DNA of 64,000 bases from Phorcus lineatus. Lineage: Eukaryota; Mollusca; Gastropoda; Trochida; Trochidae. Location: assembly GCA_921293015.1 (NCBI GenBank), contig OV121091.1:13049755-13113754 (forward strand), written 5' to 3'. Positions within the stretch are counted from its first letter, which is position 1. Each line of letters opens with the position of its first letter. The notes beneath the pieces were generated by a model. It did no database searches. It was given only the letters and a program-made list of their open reading frames with translations, and was not told the origin of the DNA. Position numbers and translations under genes: made by a program. Positions 1 through 13,110 of this stretch are shown one piece after another.

Positions 1-280
1 ACCCTTTGTAGCGTTGATCGCTTTATTTCCATCTTGCCACGTATTCAAAAGACTGGAAAACATACGTCACCTTAGTTATCAATGCAAAAAAGGTATTATC
101 CCACCTCATGTAAGAATGCCGATCTCTGATTGGTCCTTGTGACCCTAAACAAATATCCAATCCCTATACCAATACCCCGCTACATGAGTAAAGCTAGCTT
201 TATCGTCAATCAATCAAAGTCACGTGATCAGATCATATGTGTTGTTCATTTCTGATACATACATTAATACATTAATACAT

Positions 281-445
281 TCGGTAAGATAAATTCGTTA
301 TAACATTCCGCCAAGGGTGACACAGGGTTATATTATTCCCTTGAAAGGACTTATGCAACTCGCTCGTTGCATAAAACCTTTCGCGTGAATAATAAATCCC
401 TATGTCACTCTTGACGGAATGTTATAGCTAATAATTTATCGTAAA
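281..445. repeat. Palindromic foldback element
   Basis: Long imperfect inverted repeat: ttataacattccg followed by a gtgaca block in the left arm is mirrored by a gtcact block and cggaatgttata in the right arm. The centre is a small palindrome, tgcaactcgctcgttgca. The DNA could fold into one long hairpin. Confidence 0.7.
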
Positions 446-2150
446 ACCATAACTATCTATGTCGAGTATATAGGTTTGCGAAGGGTTTGATGTACATTGT
501 TGATTATGCTGAAGCAAGCAAAAATAATATCAGAAATAAGGCTTTTGAATATTAGTTTAGGTAAAATATAATTTGTTCAGAAGGTAAAACCTCGTAGTCG
601 TGAGATAAGGTGTTGAGTATATATCAAGTGAAAACTGCAATCAACTATTGATATTTTGAACAGATTCTAATCATTCGATTTAGGCAAATAGATTCACGTA
701 GGTTCAACGAACTTAGTCTGTTCGTATAAGAAATATTTGTTTTGATGAAAAAAGATGTTCTTGCTTTTAGTAACAAGGGAAATTTGCTTTAGTGCCTTTA
801 AGATGTAACAGTAAGACTATTTCAGTGGAGGGGGAGGGGGGGGGGGGGGAGGGGGGCTGGTAAGTAATTTTAATCTTCTTAATGTTCTTTATTCACTCTC
901 GTACTTTATTAAGATCTAGTTCATGCAACATAAATTACAGGCAACTTGAGTTGTTAATATCAAAACTGTTAATTGAGTTTGATCATCTGAAGCTTTATCT
1001 TCTAAATCCTATATTGATTGGCCTGTCAAAATGTTTGTGATATGCATTGAAAATGGGAGAAGAGATAAGAGGGTTGTTATCATACAATTAATTGACGTGG
1101 TACAGTTCATTAATTTCAAAGTGTTAGAAACCATTACTTCGGTAATTAGTAAACTCATCGATTCTGTCCAATGGGAATTCTGTCTTTTGGGAATTCTGTC
1201 TTAGCGTATTGAATTCAGTAGATATCTCCTGTCTGGCCAACAGTCCTTGCATGCAATATTGATCGCCGTTGGGGCTTCACAACTATATAGGTGATAGAAC
1301 GTTATCACCTGTTTTTTTCAGTGTTAGTCTATGGTCAACGTGCGCTCGTCTCCAGGTAAGCAATCATGAAGCAATCTAAAGAATGTTTTAGTTTCTGTTG
1401 GTCATATTAGATATAATATTCATATTCAAGATTATGTATTTCAGAGGCTATCTGCCGCTACAAGAAGCCACGGTAGTGCCACGGTAGTGATTTTAAGTTC
1501 GATCGATACCTTTCATATCTATCTAGGGTTGAAACCGACGAGACGTTAATTTTGGTTTAATTGGTTTGAATTGTTAATTTTGGAGACCAAATGTCCTATT
1601 TTTCTGACTTCATAATCGTTTATAAGTTTTAAATCTTCCCAAAAATCAAACTCCTGTCTACTCAACCCCCATACCCAATGACAGTGTAAAGTCGAATATT
1701 CGAGGTATAAGCAAAGATTCAAGATCTAAGCGCAAAATATGCAAAAAGGGCTTTGATCTGGCCGTGGACATTAGCATACTCTCACAGGGTAAAAAGTATG
1801 ATTTCAATATAGTTTCCTCGCTGTGTTGTCAGTTGTTAAACAACGTCAGTTTCTTCAACCGGCCCGTTCTCAGTATGACAATGTTGAAATCGATACCTAT
1901 CAACTTTGATTGACTGTGATTTCCATTATCGATCTTGGTCCCGTTGCATAAACACTAAGGTAACCTTAAGTCACTAAGATAGTCTTAGTGCAATCCGATA
2001 TAAATTATGTTAAAGGATGGCGATAAGGTAAATCTTAGTGTTAAAGGGACACAGAGTATGTTTCATGAATTTTGCATGTGGCTAAAATAGAGCCAATATC
2101 AAATGACCTGAGTTGAATTCAAATCGCCTATTTAAAGATAGACCATCCTG
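446..2150. other. No gene seen; AT-rich with a G-run
   Basis: No convincing exon on either strand. A run of almost only G spans about 828-858. A splice-donor-like CTCCAG/GTAAGC at about 1352 stands without any open frame that fits a downstream exon. From 1938 to about 2060 is a degenerate palindromic stretch with repeated ctaaggt/accttag words, ending in a solo MITE end (ttaaagggacacagagtatg). Confidence 0.4.
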
Positions 2151-2478
2151 CTTCATCAGCGTAATTGAATCCGCTGATCGAACTCCTTCCATATACCCTG
2201 ATCTCCTTCGAGCCAAATCCCCCGTGTCGCTAGCTATCTAACCAGCCAATGAGACGACTCGCATCCAGCAAAAGCGGAACAACCCGAATGGAAAATTCTG
2301 TTAAGTTCAAGAGAGTAGAGTCAAGCTCCTTGGATAACGACATTTCATTGGCTGAAACAATTACAGGTGAGGACAGCCATGAACATCAAGCCGCGCCAGC
2401 CGTACGAGGCATTTGGCTCGAAGGAGATCAGGGTATATGGAAGGAGCTCGATCAGCGGATTAAATTACGCTGATGTAG
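2151..2478. mobile_element. MITE with about 60-bp terminal inverted repeats (copy 1)
   Basis: Left end catcagcgtaattgaatccg and the right end read as mirror images for roughly 60 bases, including the ccctgatctccttcgagcc word. A second copy lies in reverse orientation at 56111-56416. The internal reading frame beginning MRRLASSKSG is shared by both copies only because the DNA is the same repeat. Confidence 0.75.
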
Positions 2479-5400
2479 AAGGATATGCCCATTGACAAAA
2501 TGTGAAAAAATTTCAACACTGACTAAAGTTCTTACAAGTCCCGATAACTCAAGCCGTCAGGTTCACCTTTGACTTGATTTTGACCTCTTGATCCATCTCA
2601 TTAAAATAAGCCATATTTTGCTGCACTACGTTACACAGCGAAGCGTAGATAATGTTATTGATGTTTTTCTATTTTTGACCTTGATAGTTTCGTATTTTGT
2701 AAATTCAAAACTTTTTGTTTTAAAATATTAGTATTGGTATGGAAATGTCAATGGAATATCATCAACATTATGGCAAAATTGACACGCAATTGTGAAATAC
2801 TGCTAATAACCATCATACTGTAGCCGTGATACGTCTCCAAAAGTAACGAAAGGCGTTAAGGACTGTCATTCGAGATGAGACATGTTCCCAAAAGTTCCTC
2901 ACATAAATAATAAATTCCCCAACTCGTTGTGGGTCGTTGTACACAACTACCTGAAAGCTCTACGATTCAATATAGCTACTGAACAAACAATTAAACGAGG
3001 TTGTTAGGTAGAGCTTCTTTTAGATAACAAATGATCTCATAAAAACTCAAATGTTTCCAATTGCACGACAATTTGTTTTAATCAAAAGAAACTGTTTTTA
3101 AACAATCATGCAATGTTCGGTTAAACTATACGAATCCATTTCCCTGCCTCAAATGTTCACACAAAAAATGGCCGCCATTGTGTTCTTGCTTGATACATGA
3201 TTATTTTCTTTATGGCTTAGGACAATAGGGTTGACAATTGTGGTTTTTTGAGCCTCTGAGGATAATACATTTGGCATAAACTAATATTTTTTTGAGATTT
3301 GAAGAATGAATCTTTTAAAAAACGTGATACCGCCCCTTTCAAGAGACACACAAAAGTGTTGGAATCGCATTCAAAACCTTATCGAGGGCGTCGTCGTAAT
3401 AAATTTCACCCACTGTTGCAGAAATGTATTAATTTAACGCTTATTAGAAAAGTATAGTAACAAAACAATGTTATTTCGTTGATCGAAAATCGGACAATTC
3501 ATGTCAGTTGCTCAAAAGTTATATTCAGAATTTATCAAAAGAAGGCGATATATCGGAATAGTGTTTAATGATTTTTACAACTAGTGATCATATAACTTCG
3601 ACGTGTGTTAAGCATCTGTACATATAAATGGCGGTCCACTTTGCATCGTCCCAAACATTCAATCTGAAAAACATTTTTGTTTAAATTGCCATTTTTATTA
3701 TAATCTAACTTTTCCCAACATATTTTTGGGAATATATCCAACCTTAGATAATTGCAAAACCTATTCTTGTCAAAAGGTAGAGTCTTATGAAATCTTTATA
3801 CATTTCTATTCCTTGCAACAAAGCAAAAACAGAATTTCTTCGAAGATATCCCGTTAACATGATTATGTAATATATTTATCATGTTAGATTTGCCTGTTTG
3901 CAAACACTTATGATATTTGTTAATCATTCCATAGCTCTCAAGAAGCTTCTGTACAATATCTGTATCATGAGCATGTGGCTCCTTTACGAAATAAAACATA
4001 AATTCCGTCTTCTAAATGGCGGTTGTTCCATTTTCATTGAGATTTGGCGTACATAGATAACTTTGATGATATTTTCAATAGGTAGCAGCAGTTCTGGTAT
4101 CTGGGCACTTATCTAGCCAAATGAATGGGTATGAAAATCACGGGTTGTCCTTTTAACCTCTTTGCCATGATAGGCAGAAGGGAGTGTTGTGCGAGTTGAG
4201 TGTTACCAAACCCTCCCCATATACATAATAGATAACCTAGCTCCACAGTAGCCATTGTGTACACCTCTAATCACCTGTACGATTCAATATAGCTACGGAA
4301 CAAACATGCTAAATATTCCCAGAAGACTTTTGGTAGACAGTTTGCGGCGTCAAATATAACAATAGTTTTCAATTTGCTATTCAACAAGAAATGTCACGTT
4401 GTAAGGAATTTATTACTAGTTGTTAGGAATCCAGTGTGGAATGTTACGATATAAAATCATATCAACCCTGGGGAATTTCATGAAAATGCACCCTTGAATT
4501 ATCCGTCCTTTATTTAAGTAGGCTTTTGTTTACGTCGATTGGACATGCGAGCCTCTAAAAATCAATCTCACTGAAATCTAATCGAACCTTTCAATGGTAC
4601 TTCGCTGCGTTTATGATAGGCTGGAAAGGCCTTGGCACGATTTTGAATTTTAGCTGATCTTTTCTGATTATTTTCTGACTGAAGTTCTAATTTTTTTAAT
4701 CTTTCGAAGGTCAAAGGTCATGGGAAAGGTCACCTGACACAGATCAGAAACGAAGCGCTATATGAGATATAGGTTCGATCTACTTGAAATGAGATATAGC
4801 AAAATTTATTTGATTCTCAAAATGCTTTTCATAGATAAGTTTGTGGCAACATGGATTAACCAAAATAATGGAACCCAAGTCTTCTGAAAATAAACTGTAC
4901 ATACGTGATATTTTCTTGAGTAAAATTTGACTAAAATGTTGTCATAATTACAAATTTAGGTGAATGGTAATATAAATCGAAATCATTTACGTGTTGATCT
5001 ACAAATCATTTAAAATGAATATTTACATCTTATTTAAAAATTAACAAATTAAGTATTTGCGAATTAAATATTACAACTGACGTGAACAAATAAAAAGGAG
5101 AGTTGGAGTATTGATCGTTGATCATTTTGAGAAATTGTACGAACACGAACGTGCTTTGACGATTACCTTTTTCAAGTCACGCTTATCAAGCTGTTTGTTT
5201 TGTCTGGTCACCATGGTAACTGGACTAAAATAGTTGATTGTAATATATTTCATTAGCAGATGTGCTTGAATGCTCCAACTTGGATGTCTTATGCATTATA
5301 TATGGACCTAAACACCTCATTAGGTGTTTAGTCTCCCTCGTTGAGTTAATCCTTGCTTACTGCAAGATAATTTGTATGTGGAACAATCACGACTGAGCTA

Positions 5401-6296
5401 TTCGAAAGGATTTATGGGAAGACAGATAATTTGTTGACATCGAAGAAAGAAATTAGGACATGGAATACTCGAATGAACTTGTAAGTTTTTAATTATTTAA
5501 CTTCTGTCTTTGTACAAAAGGTATGTTAACAAGCCGACCATATACTAGAATGCAAATTGATATTCTTTATTTTTTCGTTTATTTTCTTTCGTCAGATAAT
5601 TTTCAATACTTCATAATTACAAAGTTGTCATATCGATGAATTGATTGTATTGAATGAATGATAATGATAAAGCCAAGTTATTTAAGTCAAATAAACCATC
5701 TATCTGGCTAATGTGGCAATATTCTTTTTTGGTACACTACGGATTAGTGAAAAGGTTTATCACACCTCAAGTGACGCAATTAGAACAATGTTATAACGTC
5801 AGATAGAATTCGGTCCGGATTTCTAAGAACTCACACGCACCGTTTAAAGGGTTAACCCAAAATACAGTCAAATTACAAATAAAAAAATCTGCTTTCCCTT
5901 GACAAATACAAAGTTTATCTAATCTGATGAGGTGGAAATGTTAATATTTCATACTGGCTGCGCCAATCGTGAAAATACCGCTTTTTCTACCTCACAGATA
6001 AACATGGTATTTCCTGAGGAGATTCAAATATTCACTATATATGAATTTTGTAAAAGTGTTTTCAATTTGATTTATAGATGATATTCAATACTATAGCATT
6101 TTGACATATTTAGTTTTTATAAGCGTATATCAATTCAAACTTCATTAGGGTGATATGAACATTCAAATAATGAACATTTGGTCGTTAAAGTGTTCTATTG
6201 TTTTCTTTTTAGTATGTCTTTTATGTAATATTGAGCTTTATGAAGGTGATATGTAATTAGTATGTGGATCAATCATAAACGTGAAATATTTATGAA
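2479..6296. other. No gene seen in about 3.8 kb
   Basis: AT-rich, dense in stops in all frames. No splice-bounded coding segment, tRNA or tandem array was recognised. Confidence 0.4.
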
Positions 6297-6756
6297 AAAG
6301 GGGTACAGAGTATGTAGTTGGAGTCAATTATGTCAAACATTATAGATAATGTTATTTTTCCAGAAGAAGTGTTTGTTAATGAAAATCAACATCCCAATCC
6401 CAGTTCAGACAGGCTTAATTCATGATTTGTGATCGAAAACCGGCAAATAATTCAAACGTTATTTTTAAAAAAAACTTATTTACAGCAGATACAATGTACA
6501 AAGACGCACAGGTCTTAGTAGCGTTAAGGTGGTCATTTGACTAATATTCGTGTAGATTGGATGCCAAATTTTGAATTTTGTCTAAATGACCGCGTTTGTA
6601 TTAACTTTGAAAATAAGAAAATATCATAATGCCATTTAAATGACAATGATGCAAATTTAGGGAAGATATTTAAACTTAAGTCAGAAAAGTCAGTATTTTG
6701 GTTCTAATTAGGCCTCATAAACAATTTATTAAACATACTCTGTGCAACTTTAAGGT
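6297..6756. mobile_element. MITE of the ACAGAGTATG family (copy 1)
   Basis: Left end ggggtacagagtatg is mirrored by catactctgtgcaacttt on the right. The interior carries the GATCGAAAACCGG core seen in other MITEs of this window. Confidence 0.6.
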
Positions 6757-7310
6757 TAATGTTGTATCTCAAGATTTCAAATCATGAACGAGTACTTGCT
6801 TTACGTCAAAGAGGTGTAACCAAAGCACTAGCTTGTTGGATTCCAACATTCACAAGCTGCGATTGTGACAGTGCTTTCAACGGGAAAATGAGCCTTAAAT
6901 TAAATGCTGCAGTCAAAACTCTACATTCAAATGTTTCGTGCACTTGAGAAGGGTTGGGATGCTGAAAAAAGCTGTTTCAGGATCTTGAGAAATTTGTGTG
7001 TGTCACGTACGGAGGGCATGAGTGTAGCGGTGTTAACACAGTGAGATACAATTGCTGTAAGGCTGGGAATCTTAGTGACTTGATTCTGCTTCCAAACCGT
7101 GACAGTTTTGTAACTGCATATTCGGAGGGCAGACTACCAGGCCAAGATATTCAGAGGTTGTTACCAGGAAAACATAGAGGCACCAGCTCCTACAGACCAT
7201 GGTCTGAGAGAGAATGCCTAACACCCCTATTGCACCAGGATTTCGGCAACTTTGTCTGACGTAGAGAACTGTTCTACACTCAGTATGTTTTGGGTCCAAT
7301 GCGTCACTGA

Positions 7311-7585
7311 ATTTCAGTGCAGTTTCACCCATGGTTCGATAGTTGCCGATGCTCGCAGGTTTCATCGCAATGCATGGTCACATTGGTGTTGTGGGCTTTC
7401 TCCCTGCAGTAAAACTGTCAGCCGTGATATAAGTGAAATACTCTTGACTTTCAGCGCAGTACCACCCATGGTTCGCTAGTTCCATCAAATGCTCACAGGT
7501 TTCATCGCAATGCATGGTCACATTGGTGTTGCGGGCTTTCTCCCTGCATTAAAACTAGCAGCCGTGATATAAGTGAAATACTCTG
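7311..7585. repeat. Dispersed repeat, two tandem copies (about 135 bp each)
   Basis: The segments 7311-7442 and 7448-7585 are direct repeats, sharing caatgcatggtcacattggt and agccgtgatataagtgaaat. A third, more diverged copy is at 13557-13690, which supports a dispersed element rather than a gene. Confidence 0.7.
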
Positions 7586-10500
7586 GAAATCGGCATAAAA
7601 CCCCATGTCCCCTCACCTAATCTCCCTATTACACCAGAGGACTTGATGGAAAATGTCAGCATCTTAAAAAGACAGCATGCATTGCCAATCAAAAAGGTGT
7701 TCTTGCAGGAGAGTGGGTATTGAGCGCACTACAATATGTTGATAGTTTGACTCAGAATGCACTCGTCGTGGACACAATGAAATTGGTGATGACAGACAAA
7801 ATTACAAATCTGATAGTGAATAACAACATAATTTTTTTTGCATTGTTTATATAGTTTATTGTTCCAACCATTTGCAGATTGGCCTGTCATATTTTCATTC
7901 GTTGGATTAGTAACTGTCTTCAGACTCTAACTATTGTGACTGCTTAATTTCTGTGAAAGAGGCTGTTCATCTTTTGTGACTCTGCAATTAATCCGGCAAG
8001 TATTTCTATTCAAAAGTATTTACTGAATTGAATAAATGGATGGCTTGACCGTTATTTTTCGTGAATTTTATGGATGTTGCAACTTTATAGAATGACAAGA
8101 ACATTGGTAGTCTAAAAGTGCGGGAAGATAATTAATTAATAATTAATTACGAAAATCATTATCGCTTCTATATTTGTCTTATTTAAATATGTTGTAAAAT
8201 GACTAACTCATTTAAAAAAAATAAACGATAGCTCTTGGTTTTGTATTCTAGAAAAAGAAAGGAAATAATCTAAGATGTTGGAAGAGTTAACTCCCTTTGT
8301 TCACACAAAATTATACATATGTCATATTTTTATACAACCTTTCTGTAAATTTACAAACTTATTCAATGTTCCTAATTTACAAACATCTGTTACTTTAATT
8401 AAAAAATTGAATTGGGTAAGATAATTCAATTTATATCAAAGGGATAAATGAAATGAAACGGTTCGGGGATGTTTCAATTATTTTCTTCTCATCTCACTAA
8501 ACACCTCACACTTTTACATCAAGAACCAAGTTAAATATTATTATTCTAATGGGAAAAGGTCTCCTATTACATTTATCATGTTGAAACATATTAATTTTTT
8601 CAAAAATCCATTTTTTCTATGATATGTTCTCATGGTGCCTTCAACGTGTCCTAATATCATAACGAACAAGTATACGAGGTGCAGCATTGCGTTTTTTGAA
8701 GCAACAAACTACAAGGATTGAATCAATATATTGTTTCTGCCTTCACCAAAACCTTTGACCTAAGGTCACTTTGGAGACAAGATACAGCTTTCGGCCGAAA
8801 GCTAAGGTAGAAAATAACTTTTTAGTTGTTTTTAAAAAAAGTTTCATACCAAGTATTTATGATAATGTCTGATTGAGAATTCGGAACACATACTAGGGCT
8901 TTGTTCAATTTCTTTTGAAAACTAATAATCCTCATATATTTGGCATTTTTTTAATGAATATGTTAGATTTTTGAATATGGTCATAATTGTTGTTTTAGAC
9001 ACGTATGAAGATAAATAAAATATGATAATCGTGTAATGTGTCTTTAATTGTTGTTGAACAATTATTTTTACATACGAAGCATGAATGACGGAAACGTTGC
9101 AATGTTCAGTTCAAACATGATGATTTACATCTGAATACGATGAAGAGTTATCTGAACTGATTAAGTCAATGATCAGTAAAAATTATGTTAAAGTAATCCT
9201 AGTTGGATAACTGATACATAAAAAAATTAACATGTATGTAATTATAAATAGAAATTTATCGAGTGACATTAAGCAAATATTTTTATACTACAGACACGAT
9301 TGAAGATTTTGTTTGTTAACTAGAAATACAAAATATTATATTAATGATACGTTTCCCGACTCAAATTATCCACCAAATCAACGCCATATAACACTAAGCT
9401 TATCAAATGCTACGGCATTACATCTTTGTACAATTCTAAATGCATTGAAAGATATCTGATTAGCATAGTCCGGTGTATGTAAGCAGCCAATACTGCAAGC
9501 TCAGTATTTCAAAATTGTGCTTCAAAATATTTACATCTCTACTTCCATCTGTGTCCAGGTAAGCATTGTTACATTACTTTCATAACGTACCGACATAAGT
9601 AATTGCAAATACTGTTAGTTCGTTTAATTATTTATAACTATATACCTCACTTGATTTGTAATGTTATTTATCACAAATCTTGTTAATTCCCATCACTTAG
9701 TTGTAACTGTGTACAAAACTTGCTGATTATATTGTGTGCGCATTCAATTTATATCAAATACCCTGAGTGAATAATATACAAAATGTATGTTTACATAAAG
9801 ATCAACCTTCAAATTTTAATATTAGTTATTTAGATAATTGCTATAATATAAAAATGAGATGTCAGTCAGCATTCGGCCAAGTCTGTGTATGATTTATACA
9901 AATCATTTTTACCGTATTAAATGAAAATGCACAATACCGTTTTATCTGTATAAATCTATATTTATGTAAATAGTAACATGTCAACAGTTTTAAAGCGATA
10001 ATGTATGTCTCAATATAATTTTATGTTGTAACTATGTATAATCTTAACATGCCATATTTCTATTTCTATGTACAATTTGAAATTGTAATTATTTGTATTG
10101 TATAACTTTTTAATTCAAAACTGTGTATAAATCTCTGTGTACAGGTCAAAACTAGGAATATCCTCCAGAGGTGCTAGTTTCCCCACCACATAGCTCCTCT
10201 CCCCTAAATCACTTCAACGTGATAAGACATCGAAAAATGTCAAAACAAAAGAAGACAAAAATAATCTCGATGAAAATTGCATCAACATGAAGAATCATTC
10301 AGGATGTTTACTGTTTCAGAGAGCGACCCGGCGATCACGGACTGCCCAGCTTACAGGTGTGAAGGGCATTGGTCAGACTTTTAGAGTGGACAGTGGTGGA
10401 CGGTGGTGAAGAGAGAAGGCATGACCCACAATGCATCTTAAGAACTGTAAAGGTTTCCTTTCGTGAGTTGTTATATAGTTTTTGTAATGATAAATGTATA
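7586..10500. other. No gene seen in about 2.9 kb
   Basis: AT-rich. A donor-like CCAG/GTAAGC occurs at about 9557, but the upstream frame compatible with the sulfotransferase exon has a stop and no ATG. No repeat array seen. Confidence 0.35.
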
Positions 10501-10660
10501 GAGAATACTAAACGACGCCCCGTTTAATAACATATTTATGAAACGAGCATGTGGTTTGGTATTTAACGAGCGAAAGCGAGCTAGATATTGATACCATTCA
10601 CGAGTTTCATAAAAATGTAATTAAACGGGAATTAGTTTAGTATTTTATTTATTACTCGCG
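10501..10660. repeat. Palindromic foldback element (GAATACTAAACGACG family)
   Basis: The left arm, from gaatactaaacgacgccccg, is mirrored by aaacgggaattagtttagtatt. The loop holds gagcgaaagcgag. Relatives lie at 41381-41532, 42493-42634 and (half copy) 42866-42965. Confidence 0.7.
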
Positions 10661-10812
10661 GAATTATATCAAAGAAAAAGCATGAAAATCGCCCAGATTA
10701 CCATTGTTGCCGCGCAGCTAACATTGTGATATCATGTGACGTCAATCATCACGCGATGTTATAAAATTGTAGATTTATTAAACAGCGGTATATATCTTCA
10801 ACGGGCGAGTAA
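10648..10812. mobile_element. Short element bounded by TTTATTACTCG / CGAGTAATAAA
   Basis: The two ends are inverted repeats; the right end also contains tcttcaacgggcgagtaa, found again at about 42970 and, reversed, at about 42303. The interior includes one TGACGTCA. Confidence 0.5.
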
Positions 10813-10827
10813 TAAATGCGATAACAT

Positions 10828-10970
10828 AGAGAATTTCAGCCAAGTGTCTTCTGATATCAAATATATCAACACGAGTTGATAAAAATTATAAATATCCGAA
10901 GCTTGCCGAGGATATTTTACTTTTATCAACGAGTGTTGATATATTAGTGTCAGAAGACACAAGGGTCAGA
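10828..10970. repeat. Palindrome around 10.9 kb
   Basis: Inverted arms aagtgtcttctgatatcaaa and tgatatattagtgtcagaag with an inner tatcaacacgagttgata pair. It could form a long hairpin. Confidence 0.65.
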
Positions 10971-11039
10971 TTCTATTTATCATCCAAAATCATTTTTCAT
11001 TTTGATTCCGTGAAAAATGTGTGTTCCTGAACACTGCAC

Positions 11040-11160
11040 TACTCTAAGACTCTCAGTGGAGTGATGTCATAACATTGTGACGTCATCATGTTTATGACGT
11101 CATAGCATTATGATGTCATTACTTGATGATGTAAATCAATTGTGATGTCATGAACTTGAC
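11040..11160. repeat. Cluster of TGACGTCA-like palindromes
   Basis: About 120 bases contain a run of (a/t)(g)tgacgtcat and tgatgtcat words. At least two are perfect CRE palindromes. Confidence 0.6.
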
Positions 11161-12086
11161 TGTAATAGGGCATAGTTCAAAATCTACTGTCAAAACGATA
11201 TCTCCTAGGAGATATTGCTTGATCTTTCACAAGCGATATCTCCTGTGGAACACAGTTTTGGATGATAAATGATGGTTTCATAACATAAGCAATGACAGGT
11301 ACGACAATGTATAAATATGTAAAAAAAAACGATTGCGTAGGTGAGCATATAATTTTGGATTAACATGTAAATGACAATACATACTGGTGTAACGTAATTT
11401 TTGTTATAAGTTATCATATGGAATTACATTAACTAAATTTTGATAATAGCTGTTATTATTACTCAACCGTGGTGATATCACTCATTTGAAAACAAAGAAT
11501 AGGTAATCCACGTTTGAAAACATCTCGCGCAAACACACGGCACGTCACTTCACGTCAAAGCATTTTCTTTCCAAAGTTACATTGTGAGTGCGTTGTGTGT
11601 TGACATTTGTCGATGTTATATGTTTCTTTAATTTATTATTTTTAAAAAATGAACTGTACTGTAGTCACCCACAGATTAGCGAACTATTTTGTTTTTGACT
11701 GATTTATATTCATACGCGGGTTTCTCGTCCAGTCGACAGTTTTGACGTTTTATCAATGAAAATTCTGATACCTGAGGTTGAGTAATAGATAATATAATAA
11801 ACTCAAACTTTCGTTGTTTGATGCCAAATTCCATACGCTCATAATTTATGTGTATCACATTAACATTCGTTTTATATATGATCCGTGTATTGAGAAAAAA
11901 GAGTGCTTTGTAATTGGTAAAATTCAGCTTCCGTTTAGAAGGATTCATTTAGATCAACGCCTTTTAAGTCTAATATTAGATTATGATAAACGTTAATGAC
12001 CAGCTAACTATAAGATGAGTTTGTCCATTAGAGACTTTTTCATAATCTTTAACCTTGATAGCAATTCTTCACGACAGGCGATCGTC

Positions 12087-13110
12087 TTAAAGAGCCACTC
12101 CGTGAGTTGTTGGAGTCCCATATGCCAAACTTAATGAATAGTGTCATTTGATCGCAAAGTATCAACTGTTACCATAAGACGCATTTTAAAGCTTATTGGG
12201 TTTTTTTACAGTGAAAATATGAACGTAGAACGTCGAAATTATGATCGAAAACCGGGCAGTGGCGCGCGTCAAATAGTCAAACGTAATTTCGAATTCGGAG
12301 ACTTATCTAAAACAGCAAATAAGGCAGTTAGGAGTTGATAGTGTTCGTTAGGTTATATAACTAGTATCCATGTACCGGGAATTCTCGTATTTAAGCCCTG
12401 CCGTTATTAAGCCCATGGGCTTAAATTTGAAATTAATTTTTTCTAAGTTTCAAACCGAAGGTACTTACTTTGACGGCATAGCGTCAAATCGGTGGTTATA
12501 ACACTGTCAGTGCCGTGTGAGGGTTTCACATTTTCAAAACCCACTGGTCTTCCATCGCAGGTGACTTTCTAAGCACTTAATGTAACAATTTAAATGCCTA
12601 TGATCGATATTCAGTGGCTGTCAAGTGTAAAAACGTCATTGTCGGGCATATTCCGATCAAGCAAAGTAATTATGTAACTTTTTCATTCCAATAATACGTG
12701 ACGGGGAATCCCAATTGTGTTTTACAACCATTCTTGTTTATCAATTTGATTTCATTCAATTCGTTCCATTATAAAGTATAAAAGAACCATGTTTTTTGTC
12801 GTTTACCTCTTTTTGAATTAAAGTCCACGGCTTAATTTCTGTTTAAATGTTCTAACGCTCACATGGGCAAAATTCGAAATTAAGCCCCGGGCTTAAATAC
12901 GAGAATTCCCGGTATATTGGACGTGACATCTACACCTCTGTGCATTTATAAGGCTGTTTTTAGATTTTCAAGAAAAACCAGTATTTGTCTTATATATGTC
13001 TTCTGGGCATGAAAAGTTAAGATATTTTGATTTTATATCACCACATATGACATTTAGGTTCGTATCAAAGGTAAATAATATGTTATGAAAATCACGGAGT
13101 GGCTCTTTAA
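12087..13110. mobile_element. TTAA-flanked MITE (copy 1) interrupted by a second transposon
   Basis: Both ends are TTAAAGAGCCACTCCGTGA or its near-exact inverse, with TTAA at the outer borders as in piggyBac-type insertion. Without the nested insert the length is about 484 bases, close to copy 2 (478). Confidence 0.85.
12375..12912. mobile_element. Nested MITE with 24-bp perfect TIRs and TA duplication
   Basis: A 538-bp element whose ends start CCGGGAATTCTCGTATTTAA and match the inverse of the other end exactly over 24 bases. TA is duplicated on both sides (12373-12374 and 12913-12914). Compared with the empty site in MITE copy 2, the insertion point is exact. TA duplication suggests a Tc1/mariner-type source. 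Confidence 0.9.

Noticed and set aside
2249..2473. ORF beginning MRRLASSKSG, also found near 56.2 kb
   Set aside because: Both are inside copies of the same inverted-repeat MITE. The shared peptide follows from repeat identity, and the frame includes the terminal inverted repeat.
6996..7479. Overlapping ORFs around 7.0-7.5 kb
   Set aside because: They fall in a dispersed repeat that occurs three times in the window, with frames not conserved between copies.
10287..10358. Possible start exon of the sulfotransferase (ATG AAG AAT CAT ... ACAG/GTGTGA)
   Set aside because: The available donors leave phase 1 or 0, whereas the coding exon at 14149 requires phase 2.
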